32,174 bases of DNA from JAVBNU01 sp031551265 (GTDB lineage: Bacteria > Cyanobacteriota > Vampirovibrionia > Gastranaerophilales > Gastranaerophilaceae). The stretch spans positions 1 to 32,174 of the forward strand of contig JAVBNU010000083.1 of assembly GCA_031551265.1 (NCBI GenBank). The letters are read 5' to 3'. A program made the translations under genes and the position numbers. The stretch's first letter is position 1. Each line of letters starts with the position of its first letter. The notes beneath the pieces were generated by a model that had not been told where the DNA came from, made no database searches, and was given only the letters and a program-made list of their open reading frames with translations. Shown in pieces: positions 22,865 through 31,150 of this stretch.

Positions 22865-22986
22865 GTTATAGTGATTTTTATAGTTAAATAAGACGCCTTA
22901 ATAACCTTCCTCCTTCCAGCTTTTGTGCCGGCAAAAGCTGGGCAAAACCTCGTGTCTTATCTTCATTTACCCGTTTTCACTATAAC
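22865..22986. ncRNA. Candidate structured RNA with three nested stems
   Basis: Three perfect stems nest in the 392-bp gap 22766-23157. GTTATAGTG (22865-22873) pairs with CACTATAAC (22978-22986), ATAAGAC (22888-22894) with GTCTTAT (22954-22960), and CCAGCTTTTG (22916-22925) with CAAAAGCTGG (22932-22941), the last with loop TGCCGG. The side loop contains CCTTCCTCC, able to pair with ribosome binding sites. A rod-like stem with internal loops recalls 6S-type RNAs, but no known family is matched. Strand is undecided; a further 7-bp hairpin lies at 23005-23021. The rest of the gap shows nothing else. Confidence 0.42.
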
Positions 22987-23157
22987 TCACATAAGGCTTC
23001 ATAGGAAATTCTGTGAATTTCTCGATTCAGCCCTGATGTTTGTTCGTTATGTGACAACGGTTCATTACGACATGACACATTTTGTTTATTAGCTTATAAA
23101 TATTCAAAATAGCTAAAAAGTGTAACTGTAAAAGAAAGAATGTCGGCTTCTTTTTTG

Positions 23158-23850
23158 TTATTTATTTTTTAGGTAATCCAAATTCTTGTATGTGAGCACG
23201 TACGATGTGCAGCCGCGCCCGGTACTTTTTAGGCTGCAGTTACTTGAACTGTATTCAGAGTCTTTGTATTCAAAAGTGCCGGTTGGAATAAATCCTTTTG
23301 TTGTCAAAAAGTACTCAAAGTAGTCTTTGCCAAACTGATTTGGCCCTCTTAATCCGTTAACATCAACGCCGATAACGCCGCAAACATTTTTTAATGCCTC
23401 GCTTGATCCCACATCGTAAGTACAATCTGAGCTTAGTACGGTAGTGCTTAAAATGATGTTTTTTGATAGAAGTAATTTTGGCGTTTTGGCATAATCTATG
23501 TCAACGCCACCGTTTAGATAGCCCATGGTCATATCTTTGCCGTAGCATTCTTGAGCGTTTTCACATTTTTTGGTGTAGGAAAAATCGTCTTTAATTGAGT
23601 CAAGCAGTGTTTTGTCATCGCTGGTTTCGAGTCCCCACGAAGATGGCGGGCCATTTCTATCTGTGGTTCTTTCGTATGAGCCCAACAATAATGCGTTTGC
23701 TTGCTGCAAGCCTGAAAGACTGACTGTGCGTTCCATTGTGGTTTGCATGCTGTTAATCGCCATAACAGCAACCAGTCCTAGGACGGCCAGTGCGATGAGT
23801 AGCTCTGAGAGTGTAAATCCGCTCTTAATTTTCATTTTTGATTCATCCAT
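23158..23850 (-). CDS. Type IV prepilin-like protein (pseudopilin)
   Basis: A secreted, membrane-anchored pilin-like protein of about 230 residues. The class III leader is short and basic, followed by the prepilin peptidase site G|FTLSELLIALAVLGLVAVM with Glu at +5, the N-methylation motif of type IV pilins and type II secretion pseudopilins. The globular part has several cysteines (CENAQEC, SSDC, NVC, NC, GRGC) likely in disulfides. A promoter at 23870-23898 excludes the longer frame to 23898. I start at MDESKMKIKSG (23850); MKIKSG at 23835 is equally possible. No other pilus gene is adjacent. Confidence 0.88.
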   Translation of the reverse strand: MDESKMKIKSGFTLSELLIALAVLGLVAVMAINSMQTTMERTVSLSGLQQANALLLGSYERTTDRNGPPSSWGLETSDDKTLLDSIKDDFSYTKKCENAQECYGKDMTMGYLNGGVDIDYAKTPKLLLSKNIILSTTVLSSDCTYDVGSSEALKNVCGVIGVDVNGLRGPNQFGKDYFEYFLTTKGFIPTGTFEYKDSEYSSSNCSLKSTGRGCTSYVLTYKNLDYLKNK

Positions 23851-23869
23851 AAATTTCCATACTAGGTCT

Positions 23870-23898
23870 ATTATAATAGTATTTCGATTTATCTTCAA
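23870..23898 (-). promoter_or_regulatory. Sigma-70 type promoter of the prepilin gene
   Basis: On the minus strand TTGAAG (23898-23893) and a perfect TATAAT (23875-23870) are separated by exactly 17 nt. Transcription would start near 23863, leaving only about 13 nt before ATG 23850, or 28 nt before ATG 23835. The -35 box coincides with the upstream limit of the open frame, which rules out a start at 23898. Confidence 0.72.
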
Positions 23899-23910
23899 CT
23901 TAAAAAATAA

Positions 23911-23991
23911 TTACAGTGTTATCACCAGCAGCATGCACATTGCAAAGTAAATTAGTGAAATATATCCAAATGTTGTAAAATTAAGCCCCAT
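23911..23991 (-). CDS. Possible 26-residue membrane peptide
   Basis: A short frame encodes a single hydrophobic helix (begins MGLNFTTFGY, ends MLLVITL). AGGGA lies 8-9 nt upstream of the ATG, a reasonable ribosome binding site. It sits just upstream of the prepilin promoter on the same strand. Such tiny one-span proteins exist as subunits or regulators of membrane complexes, but frames of this size also arise by chance. The remaining sequence to 24114 holds nothing I can support. Confidence 0.35.
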   Translation of the reverse strand: MGLNFTTFGYISLIYFAMCMLLVITL

Positions 23992-24114
23992 AAAGTATTC
24001 CCTATAAAAAATTTCTCGTATGAGGCTATTCTATTTTACTTTTTAGTATGAAAAATTAATCAGTTGTCTACACCAATTAGGTATTCACACTACTTAACAA
24101 AAGTTTTTGGTGGA

Positions 24115-25581
24115 TTAAATTTTGAGTAAGAACTTGCCGTACTTGTCTACTAGTCCCCATTTGCCGTTTTTTGCCACGATAAATGTGTTGTAGTCATCGC
24201 TCGTGATAAAAGCGTACTCGGGGTCTATAATCCATATTCCATATGCATCAATGACGCCGTACTTGTTGTTTTTTATAGTGATAAAGAGCTTATTGTTATT
24301 GCTTAAAATTGTGTCAAATTCGGGTTGGATGAGCCATTCGCCTTTGGTGTCGATGACGCCCTTTTTCAATCCCTTGTTTGCTACTATGCAGGCTCCGTTT
24401 TTGAATTTGAAATCAAGTGAAAAAACTTCCCCGCCAAAATCGTAGAATTGAGGTTCTGTGATTGTTTTTCCTTGCATATCAATGATACCGGCTTTTATTT
24501 CATCATCTTTATAGGTGTAGAAAAAGGCGTATCCTTCGGAAAAATTTGTGAGATAAAAAGCTTCTTTTTGAAACAAAACTTTTCCTGTTTTGTCAACAAT
24601 ACCCCAAATAGCAGGTTCAATGCCGACAACAGCCAGCCCGTTTTTGAAATTTTCGGCATAAACAAATTTAGGTTCGATTGCAAAATTACCTGCTTTATCT
24701 GCGAAGCCCCATTTGTCTTTGATTTTAACTGCGACTAAATTTTCACTGAACTCGGGTTGGGTTTCATCAAATTTAGGCTCGATAATAACTTTATAGCTTC
24801 CATCAGACTTATATTCGATGAAGCCTATTTTCTTTTTTTTCATAAATGGTGTGATATCAGAGTCAGGGAGGCTGTAGAATAAAATTCCGGAATCAGGCTG
24901 CCAGTCGGAAATAATTTTACCTTCCCGTGTCATTATTGCCCATTTGTCGGGAGTGCGTTTGTTGAAAACTTTGAAAAAGCCTTTTGAATACATGCCTGTG
25001 CCGGGGCCTGTGAAAATGGCGTTTTTAATCTTTTTTTCTGATATAACAACTTCGTCATGATTATCTATGAAAAATCTTTCTTTATCTTTTTGCACTAAAG
25101 CTATTCCGTGGCGGAATTTGTTGGCGTCATTGTATTGTGGGGCTATTACAAAGCTGCCGGTTTTATCTATAAAGCCCCATTTGCCTTGAAATTTTACCGG
25201 CTCAAGTCCTGAGGAAAATCTGTCAGTGTACTCGTCATTCGGGCTGAGCTTGTTGCGTTCATAAATACTCTCAAATTTTGGCTGCACAATCCAGTTATCA
25301 TTTATGTCGATTAATCCCCATTTTGTGTCCACTTTTACAAAAGCAATGTCGTCAATAAACGGAGTGACATCAACGAATTTTGGCTTGATTATGACTTTGC
25401 CGTATTTATCGGCATAGCCCCAGGTTTTATCGAGTTTGACAGCATAGTAATCGCCGCCGTTATCACGTATAAAGGTGAACGGTGTCTGAGTTTGTTTACT
25501 TGTGCAAGAAGTAAATAAAAACGATATTATGCACAAGCCAAAAATCAATGCTAAATTTTTAATTTTTATGTTTATAACCAT
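24115..25581 (-). CDS. WG-repeat lipoprotein
   Basis: A 488-residue protein with an N-terminal signal (NLALIFGLCIISFLFTSC) ending in a lipobox-like FTSC, so probably a lipoprotein exposed outside the cytoplasm. The mature part is made of about eleven WG (KWG) beta repeats with the pattern KWG-x-x-D-x-x-G-x-x-x-I-x-P-x-F, for example KWGYADKYGKVIIKPKF. WG repeats are widespread in gut and host-associated bacteria and probably form a beta structure; their ligand is not generally known. AGAAGAT precedes the ATG. It is transcribed alone on the minus strand. Confidence 0.92.
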   Translation of the reverse strand: MVINIKIKNLALIFGLCIISFLFTSCTSKQTQTPFTFIRDNGGDYYAVKLDKTWGYADKYGKVIIKPKFVDVTPFIDDIAFVKVDTKWGLIDINDNWIVQPKFESIYERNKLSPNDEYTDRFSSGLEPVKFQGKWGFIDKTGSFVIAPQYNDANKFRHGIALVQKDKERFFIDNHDEVVISEKKIKNAIFTGPGTGMYSKGFFKVFNKRTPDKWAIMTREGKIISDWQPDSGILFYSLPDSDITPFMKKKKIGFIEYKSDGSYKVIIEPKFDETQPEFSENLVAVKIKDKWGFADKAGNFAIEPKFVYAENFKNGLAVVGIEPAIWGIVDKTGKVLFQKEAFYLTNFSEGYAFFYTYKDDEIKAGIIDMQGKTITEPQFYDFGGEVFSLDFKFKNGACIVANKGLKKGVIDTKGEWLIQPEFDTILSNNNKLFITIKNNKYGVIDAYGIWIIDPEYAFITSDDYNTFIVAKNGKWGLVDKYGKFLLKI

Positions 25582-25634
25582 TATTAATCTTCTAACCCCT
25601 TATCTTGAAGTCATTATAGACCAGACAAATTTTT

Positions 25635-25664
25635 TTGTAAAATTTTTTAACTACAAAGTATAAT
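25635..25664 (+). promoter_or_regulatory. Putative promoter of the small CxC protein gene
   Basis: TTGTAA (25635-25640) and a perfect TATAAT (25659-25664) with 18-bp spacing. The predicted leader of about 100 nt contains GTCTAAT (25683-25689) pairing with ATTAGAC (25752-25758), a 7-bp stem that ends just before the ribosome binding site, and a small CACAC/TGTGT hairpin inside. Confidence 0.55.
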
Positions 25665-25773
25665 AACTTACCTAGTCCTAGTGTCTAATGCAAATGATTT
25701 AAAAAATGTAAAAATAGAAATGTAAGCACACAAAATATGTGTCTGAAATTAATTAGACTTATAGGAGAAATGT

Positions 25774-26070
25774 ATGAAAAAGTTATTGATGCTACTCGCA
25801 ATATCAGCATTTGCGACAACAGGTGCTTTTGCTGCGTGTTCTTGTCAACCGGCAATAGAAGTGCCGCCGGTTGCAAAACATGACTGTGTGACAGGTTTTG
25901 CTGCACCTATTTTCGAAGCGCCGCCATGCGGTTGTAATGGGATCATGCGTAATTCTCGTAATATGCAATCAATGCCAACCTTTACGACTATAACACCGGG
26001 CGGTATTAACTATCTGTATGATGTTCCTCTTGGGGCTTGGGCTAAGCCATCTTGTGGATGTCGCAGATAA
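25774..26070 (+). CDS. Small secreted protein with CxC motifs
   Basis: A 98-residue protein with a clear signal peptide (MKKLLMLLAISAFATTGAFA, cleavage likely after A20), so a mature part of about 78 residues. The mature part has three CxC pairs (C22/C24, C52/C54, C94/C96) plus C38, and short Pro-rich stretches. ATAGGAG precedes ATG 25774. The CxC pairs could bind metal or form disulfides. A long structured leader precedes the gene. No family recognised. Confidence 0.8.
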   Translation: MKKLLMLLAISAFATTGAFAACSCQPAIEVPPVAKHDCVTGFAAPIFEAPPCGCNGIMRNSRNMQSMPTFTTITPGGINYLYDVPLGAWAKPSCGCRR

Positions 26071-26111
26071 GACCTAAGATCTAGCAAGCGATACTCTATT
26101 CCTTACCTTCT

Positions 26112-26151
26112 CTAAAAAGTTCTTGAAGCTTCTGCTTTGAGGGCTTTTTAG
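26112..26151 (+). terminator. Probable terminator hairpin after the small CxC protein gene
   Basis: CTAAAAAG (26112-26119) pairs with CTTTTTAG (26144-26151), with an inner AGC/GCT stem. The T run forms part of the stem, so it is a weaker terminator than those at 8388 and 22797. Confidence 0.5.
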
Positions 26152-26226
26152 TATGTATTGTCTGTCATTCTTGAGCTTGTAACTTGTGCAGTCCCGCAGC
26201 GTGGTCTTGGAAAATTATTCTCAAAA

Positions 26227-26272
26227 CGTTAATATGCGGGAACTCATAGTTATGAGACCCCGTGTATTAACG
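26227..26272. terminator. Long near-perfect hairpin between convergent genes
   Basis: CGTTAATA (26227-26234) pairs with TATTAACG (26265-26272); inside, CGGG pairs with CCCG and CTCAT with ATGAG around loop AGTT. The internal TG/TG can form wobble pairs, giving an almost continuous stem. On the minus strand it is followed by TTTTGAG, so it may end the amidase transcript. An upstream TCCCGCA (near 26193) could compete for TGCGGGA. The rest of 26152-26334 holds no gene. Confidence 0.45.
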
Positions 26273-26334
26273 TATAATAGTTTTATTCAAAGCTTCATGT
26301 CCGGGGCAGCAGCCAATCGTATGTTTTTTGAACC

Positions 26335-27705
26335 CTAAGGCCCGCTAAAAAAGTAATCTTCAAGCCCATCAGTAATAGCTTTTGCGCTTTTGCGCTGAAA
26401 CTCTTTATTGGTCAGCATTTCGTTATCAAAGGGGTTAATCATATATGCGATTTCAATTAAAACACTCAATGCGTCAGTGTTTCGTACCAATGCGAAACTT
26501 TGCTGACGAACTTTATCATTATTAGTGCCTGCATTTGTAACTAATGAGTTTAGGATATAGTCTGCAAGCGGTTTGGATTGGTCATAGTAGTAATAAACAC
26601 TTGTGCCTTTGTGTTGATTCGGGTCTTTGCCGTCAGGCAGTGCATTATTATGTAAGCTGAGCAGAATCATCGCATCTTCTTTATTGGCAATATTGACGCG
26701 TTCTCTCAATCCGACAAATTTGTCGTCTTTTCTTATCATAACCACATCTGCACCACGTGATTTTAGTTCTTCTTCTAAAAATTTAGAAATAGAGAGATTT
26801 ATATCTTTTTCTTTATCACCAAAACAACCGATAGCTCCGTACTCTGCGCCGCCATGTCCGGGGTCAATAGCTATTCTCAATCCTTTGAGCGGGTGTTTCA
26901 TATTAACTTTCGGATATTTTCTTACTTTAAAGATAAATGTATTGTCATCTTCAAATTTTCCGCTATAGCCTACAAGTTTTTCATTTAAGGGAATAGTGAA
27001 AACAAAAGCGGAATCAGGATAATCCTTGACATTATAAAATGTTAGCGTCAAAGTATCTTCTTCTTTTATTGTATATGGAATTTTTTTATCAATGTCAAAT
27101 ACAAAAATGTCAAACTCAGAATTTTTTTTACGCTGATATCCTTTTATTGTGGCAAAGCTACAGGTGCATTCAGGAGGTAGTGGTTTGACATCACTTTTAT
27201 TTACCCAGGCTTTGGTGTTGTCATTAAGCACAACTCGGAAAAAATCTTTACAGGTGCCATCAACAATTAAAGGAATATCTTTTTGAAAATGAGAAATTCT
27301 GTTAATTCCGTCATTTATAGGTGTGTTTCTTAATGGTGCATTATCTTTGGTGACAATATACGTTTGTGATTGCGCGAAAGCTTTAAAAACGCAAGGTGTA
27401 CAATTGGCAGGAGACGAAACGCTGCCTCTTGTGATTGTGTAGGTATACTTTTCACAGCCTGATTCAATTGTATAGATATTTTTACCGGCATTTAAAGCTA
27501 AAACATATGCGAATGCGCCGGATTTGTGAACGTTTATCGGGCAGCCGTTTACTTTGACCTGTGAGCCAGGTGTGGTTGAGCCTATAAAAAATGTTGATTT
27601 GGCGTTTATTGTCGGAGTTTTTGATTTTGGGTAAACGATAGTTAAAGCAAAGCATTTGCCGCAACATATCAAAAATAATAAAATTACTAATAAAATTCTC
27701 CTCAT
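26335..27705 (-). CDS. N-acetylmuramoyl-L-alanine amidase (Amidase_3, AmiC-like)
   Basis: A secreted peptidoglycan amidase of 456 residues that cleaves the bond between muramic acid and the stem peptide. A signal peptide covers residues 1-20. A beta-rich N-terminal part (21-95) is followed by an SH3b-like segment (about 115-175) with AWVNKSDV. The catalytic domain runs from about 275 to the end: IAIDPGHGGAEYGAIG (H284), EKDINL (E299), LLSLHNN (H352) and SVLIEIAYM (E418) supply the zinc ligands and catalytic Glu. Several Cys pairs in the N-terminal half suggest disulfides. It probably acts in daughter-cell separation or wall turnover. Start at MRRILLV; a weak GAGG lies after it rather than before. 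Confidence 0.94.
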   Translation of the reverse strand: MRRILLVILLFLICCGKCFALTIVYPKSKTPTINAKSTFFIGSTTPGSQVKVNGCPINVHKSGAFAYVLALNAGKNIYTIESGCEKYTYTITRGSVSSPANCTPCVFKAFAQSQTYIVTKDNAPLRNTPINDGINRISHFQKDIPLIVDGTCKDFFRVVLNDNTKAWVNKSDVKPLPPECTCSFATIKGYQRKKNSEFDIFVFDIDKKIPYTIKEEDTLTLTFYNVKDYPDSAFVFTIPLNEKLVGYSGKFEDDNTFIFKVRKYPKVNMKHPLKGLRIAIDPGHGGAEYGAIGCFGDKEKDINLSISKFLEEELKSRGADVVMIRKDDKFVGLRERVNIANKEDAMILLSLHNNALPDGKDPNQHKGTSVYYYYDQSKPLADYILNSLVTNAGTNNDKVRQQSFALVRNTDALSVLIEIAYMINPFDNEMLTNKEFQRKSAKAITDGLEDYFFSGP

Positions 27706-27803
27706 AAGAAAATTATAATATAAACAAATATTGCATAAATATTAAAAAATCTGTGTAAAAAAAATTGTTTTTTTGATAAGATTATAAAAATTTAATTACA
27801 TCT

Positions 27804-28080
27804 GTAGGTTGGGGTTTCTACCCCAACAAAATATAAGCGACGGTGATGAAGTTTTAAAGACCCCCCATCCCGGCCTTCCCCCGCAAAGGGGGAAGGGGCA
27901 AATAGAAATGCAGGGTGCGTTCCACGCGCCAATGAGTAAACAGTAGGGTGGGCTCGCCAGCCCACCAAAATAATAACTGGATTGCCGCGGCTTTTGACAA
28001 AGCCCCGCAATGACAAAATGTAGGTTGGGGTTTCTACCCCAACAAAATAAAAAAATGTAAGGTAGGTTCTCTAACCCACC
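27804..28080 (+). repeat. Cluster of five GTAG-type REP palindromes upstream of guaB
   Basis: Elements at 27804-27827, 27910-27930, 27943-27966, 28020-28043 and 28062-28080 each have a GTAG (GCAG in the second) followed by a hairpin such as GGTTGGGG/CCCCAAC or GGTGGG/CCCACC. The first and fourth are identical. CTTCCCCC/GGGGGAAG at 27876-27897 and ATTGC...GCAAT at 27981-28011 are further hairpins. All five point the same way. They fill most of the 400-bp gap before guaB (27706-28105); no gene is supported there, and antisense frames are repeats only. Confidence 0.8.
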
Positions 28081-28105
28081 GAAGAAAAAACAGGAGGCAA
28101 GAATT

Positions 28106-29563
28106 ATGTTGAATATAAAAGATGGCCTGACATTTGATGATATTTTGCTTATTCCGCAAGAATCAAATATACTTCCTTGTGATGTTGATTTAAGCACGCA
28201 GCTTACAAATACAATCAGGCTAAATATTCCGATTATAAGTGCTGCAATGGATTGTGTAACCGAAAGCCAAATGGCGATTGCGATGGCGCGAGAGGGCGGT
28301 ATCGGTATTATACATAAAAATTTGAGTATTGAAGCACAGGCCGCTGAAGTTGATAAGGTTAAAAAATCAGAAAGCGGTATGATCTCTAATCCTATAACTT
28401 TGCATCCTGATCAAAAACTGCATGATGCACTTGCAATTATGCAGCAATATCATATTTCGGGCTTGCCAATTACTGTAGAGGGCAAATTAGTCGGTATTTT
28501 AACGAACAGAGATTTACGTTTTGAAACTAATCTTGACCTTAGGGTCTCTGATATTATGACAAAAGACAATCTTGTTACTGCGCGTGAAGGCATTGAAATT
28601 GAGAAAGCAAAAGAACTTTTGCATAAAAACAGAATTGAAAAATTGCCCATAGTTGATGAGCATAACAACCTCAAAGGTTTGATTACAATAAAAGATATTA
28701 AAAAAGCGATTCAATATCCGGACTCTTCAAAAGATGAATTCGGCAGACTCCGTGCAGGTGCGGCGATAGGTGTTACCCAAGACAAATTTGAACGCCTTGA
28801 AGCGTTGATAAAGGCTGGCGTTGATGTTGTGACAATTGATACTGCACACGGGCATTCGAAAAATGTTATTGAATCAGTAAAGGAAATAAAACAAAGTTAC
28901 CCTAAATTGCAAGTTATTGCGGGCAATATTGCAACTACGGAAGCAGCAAAAGCACTGATAAAAGCAGGCGCAGACTGCATAAAAGTCGGCATCGGCCCCG
29001 GCTCAATTTGTACAACAAGAATAGTCAGCGGATGTGGTGTGCCTCAAATCACTGCAATTACTGATGTTGTCCAAGCGGCAAAAGCTGCTAACATACCCGT
29101 TATTGCAGACGGCGGGATAAAATTCTCCGGTGATATGGTTAAGGCGCTTGCTGTAGGGGCAAATACAATTATGTTAGGCTCATTACTTGCCGGTGTTGAA
29201 GAAAGCCCGGGCGAAACAGTGTTATACCAAGGACGTGCATATAAAATATACCGCGGTATGGGCTCAATCGGCGCTATGAAATGCGGTTCGAAAGACAGAT
29301 ATTTTCAGGCTGATGTTACGAATGATAAAAAATTCGTACCGGAAGGAATTGAAGGCAGAGTGCCTTTTAGCGGCGATCTTGCTTCAAGTATTTATCAATT
29401 TATCGGTGGAATTAGAGCAGGTATGGGCTATGTTGGAGCAAAAAATATTAAAGACCTGCAAGAGCGTGCAAAATTTGTAAAAATATCATCAGCCGGTTTG
29501 AAAGAAAGCCACGTACATGATGTGATTATTACTAAAGAAGCGCCAAATTATAGAATGGAGTAA
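28106..29563 (+). CDS. guaB: Inosine-5'-monophosphate dehydrogenase
   Basis: A 485-residue IMP dehydrogenase that oxidises IMP to XMP with NAD, the committed step of GMP synthesis. TIM-barrel parts flank two CBS domains (about 92-205). The catalytic Cys is C302 in GPGSICTTRIVSGCG, ADGGIKFSGD and YRGMGSIGAMKCGS are phosphate and IMP contacts, and EGIEGRVPFSG is the flap with the Arg of the hydrolysis step. CAGGAGG lies before ATG 28106. guaA begins 2 bp after its stop, so the two are one operon. Confidence 0.98.
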   Translation: MLNIKDGLTFDDILLIPQESNILPCDVDLSTQLTNTIRLNIPIISAAMDCVTESQMAIAMAREGGIGIIHKNLSIEAQAAEVDKVKKSESGMISNPITLHPDQKLHDALAIMQQYHISGLPITVEGKLVGILTNRDLRFETNLDLRVSDIMTKDNLVTAREGIEIEKAKELLHKNRIEKLPIVDEHNNLKGLITIKDIKKAIQYPDSSKDEFGRLRAGAAIGVTQDKFERLEALIKAGVDVVTIDTAHGHSKNVIESVKEIKQSYPKLQVIAGNIATTEAAKALIKAGADCIKVGIGPGSICTTRIVSGCGVPQITAITDVVQAAKAANIPVIADGGIKFSGDMVKALAVGANTIMLGSLLAGVEESPGETVLYQGRAYKIYRGMGSIGAMKCGSKDRYFQADVTNDKKFVPEGIEGRVPFSGDLASSIYQFIGGIRAGMGYVGAKNIKDLQERAKFVKISSAGLKESHVHDVIITKEAPNYRME

Positions 29564-29565
29564 GA

Positions 29566-31113
29566 ATGCAATTAGACGACCTTCAAAAAGTTTTAATTTT
29601 AGATTTCGGTTCACAATATACACAGCTAATCGCGCGTAATATAAGAGAGCAAGGAGTTTACTGCGAAATCCATCCGTTTAATATGGGGATGGAACGCATT
29701 AAGAAATATAACCCGAAAGCAATAATATTTTCAGGCGGCCCTTGCAGCGTCTACGAAGAAGGCGCGCCAAGCGTTGATAAAGAAGTCTTTGATTTAGGCG
29801 TGCCGATTTTAGGGATATGTTACGGTATGCAGCTTATTACACAGCTTTTTGGCGGAGAGGTTATTTCTTGTGCTAAAAAAGAATACGGTCAATGTAATAT
29901 GGAAATCCTTTGCGAGAGCAAGCTTTTTGATGGATTAGATAAAAACAGTGTTGTTTTGATGAGCCATGGTGATGCGATTTCAAGAGTGCCTGAAGGTTAC
30001 AAGGTTACTGCAAAATCTGCAAATACTCCATTTTGTGCAATAGAAAATGAAAATAAAAAAGTTTGGGCAATACAATTCCACCCCGAGGTTGTGCAAAGTG
30101 TTGACGGCACAAAAATTCTCAGCAATTTTATATTTAAAATTGCAAATATGCGCGCTGATTGGAATATGGACAACTTTATTACTATGAAAATCGCTGAAAT
30201 TAAAGAAACAGTCGGCGACAAAAAAGTAATTCTAGGATTGAGTGGCGGCGTAGATTCTTCTGTTGCTGCTGTTTTGATTAATAAAGCAATCGGCAAAAAT
30301 TTAAAATGTATTTTTGTTAACAATGGTGTTTTGCGCTTGAATGAAGCTGATAAGGTTGTTAAACTTTTTCAAGGTCATTATGATATAGATTTAACATATG
30401 TTGATGCGAGTGATGAATTTTTATCAAAACTCGCAGGCGTTGAAGATCCAGAGAAGAAACGTAAAATTATCGGTCATCATTTTGTTGAAATTTTCGAACG
30501 CGAAGCTAAAAAAGTTGATGGCGCTGAATTTTTAGCACAGGGTACATTGTATCCGGATGTTATTGAAAGTGTTTCTTTCAAAGGTCCTTCTGATGTAATT
30601 AAAAGTCACCACAATGTTGGCGGATTGCCTGAAAAAATGCATTTGAAATTGCTTGAGCCGTTCCGTGAATTATTTAAAGATGAAGTTCGTATAATTGGTG
30701 CAAAACTTGGTATGTCCGAGGATATTATTCATCGTCAGCCGTTCCCCGGCCCGGGGCTTGCTGTTAGAATTATCAGTGATATTACAAAAGAACGGGTTGA
30801 AATTTTGCAGCGTGCTGATGATATAGTTGTTGAAGAAATTAAAAAAGCCGGACTATATCGTAAATTATGGCAAGCTTTTGCTGTACTCTTGCCGATTAAA
30901 ACAGTTGGCGTTATGGGTGATTTACGCACATATGAAAGTGTTTGTGCTATTCGTGCCGTAGAAAGTCAGGATGCGATGACTGCAAAATGGGCACATATCC
31001 CGTATGAAGTTCTGGATACAATTTCAAAACGTATAATTAATGAAGTAAAAGGCATTAATCGTGTGGTTTATGATATTTCGTCAAAACCGCCTGCGACTAT
31101 TGAGTGGGAGTAG
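29566..31113 (+). CDS. guaA: GMP synthase (glutamine-hydrolysing)
   Basis: A 515-residue GMP synthase that converts XMP to GMP with ATP and glutamine. The N-terminal class I amidotransferase has the triad C85 (ILGICYGMQ), H172 and E174 (QFHPEV). The ATP-pyrophosphatase domain has LGLSGGVDSSVAA (PP loop, 224-236), and the C-terminal dimerisation domain includes RQPFPGPGLAVRI and ends KPPATIEWE. GGAG within the last guaB codons serves as the ribosome binding site. It completes the IMP to GMP pathway with guaB. Confidence 0.98.
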   Translation: MQLDDLQKVLILDFGSQYTQLIARNIREQGVYCEIHPFNMGMERIKKYNPKAIIFSGGPCSVYEEGAPSVDKEVFDLGVPILGICYGMQLITQLFGGEVISCAKKEYGQCNMEILCESKLFDGLDKNSVVLMSHGDAISRVPEGYKVTAKSANTPFCAIENENKKVWAIQFHPEVVQSVDGTKILSNFIFKIANMRADWNMDNFITMKIAEIKETVGDKKVILGLSGGVDSSVAAVLINKAIGKNLKCIFVNNGVLRLNEADKVVKLFQGHYDIDLTYVDASDEFLSKLAGVEDPEKKRKIIGHHFVEIFEREAKKVDGAEFLAQGTLYPDVIESVSFKGPSDVIKSHHNVGGLPEKMHLKLLEPFRELFKDEVRIIGAKLGMSEDIIHRQPFPGPGLAVRIISDITKERVEILQRADDIVVEEIKKAGLYRKLWQAFAVLLPIKTVGVMGDLRTYESVCAIRAVESQDAMTAKWAHIPYEVLDTISKRIINEVKGINRVVYDISSKPPATIEWE

Positions 31114-31150
31114 AAATTTTCGATCTTAGTGTAAATGCAACACGAGCCAA

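Noticed and set aside
23851..23898. Prepilin start at 23898
   Set aside because: The proposed start lies on the -35 box of a well-spaced sigma-70 promoter, and a 21-residue addition before the prepilin leader is atypical.
27792..28197. Minus-strand frames over the guaB upstream region
   Set aside because: They consist of translated REP palindromes (repeated GGL-x-NP-type peptides) and run into guaB antisense.
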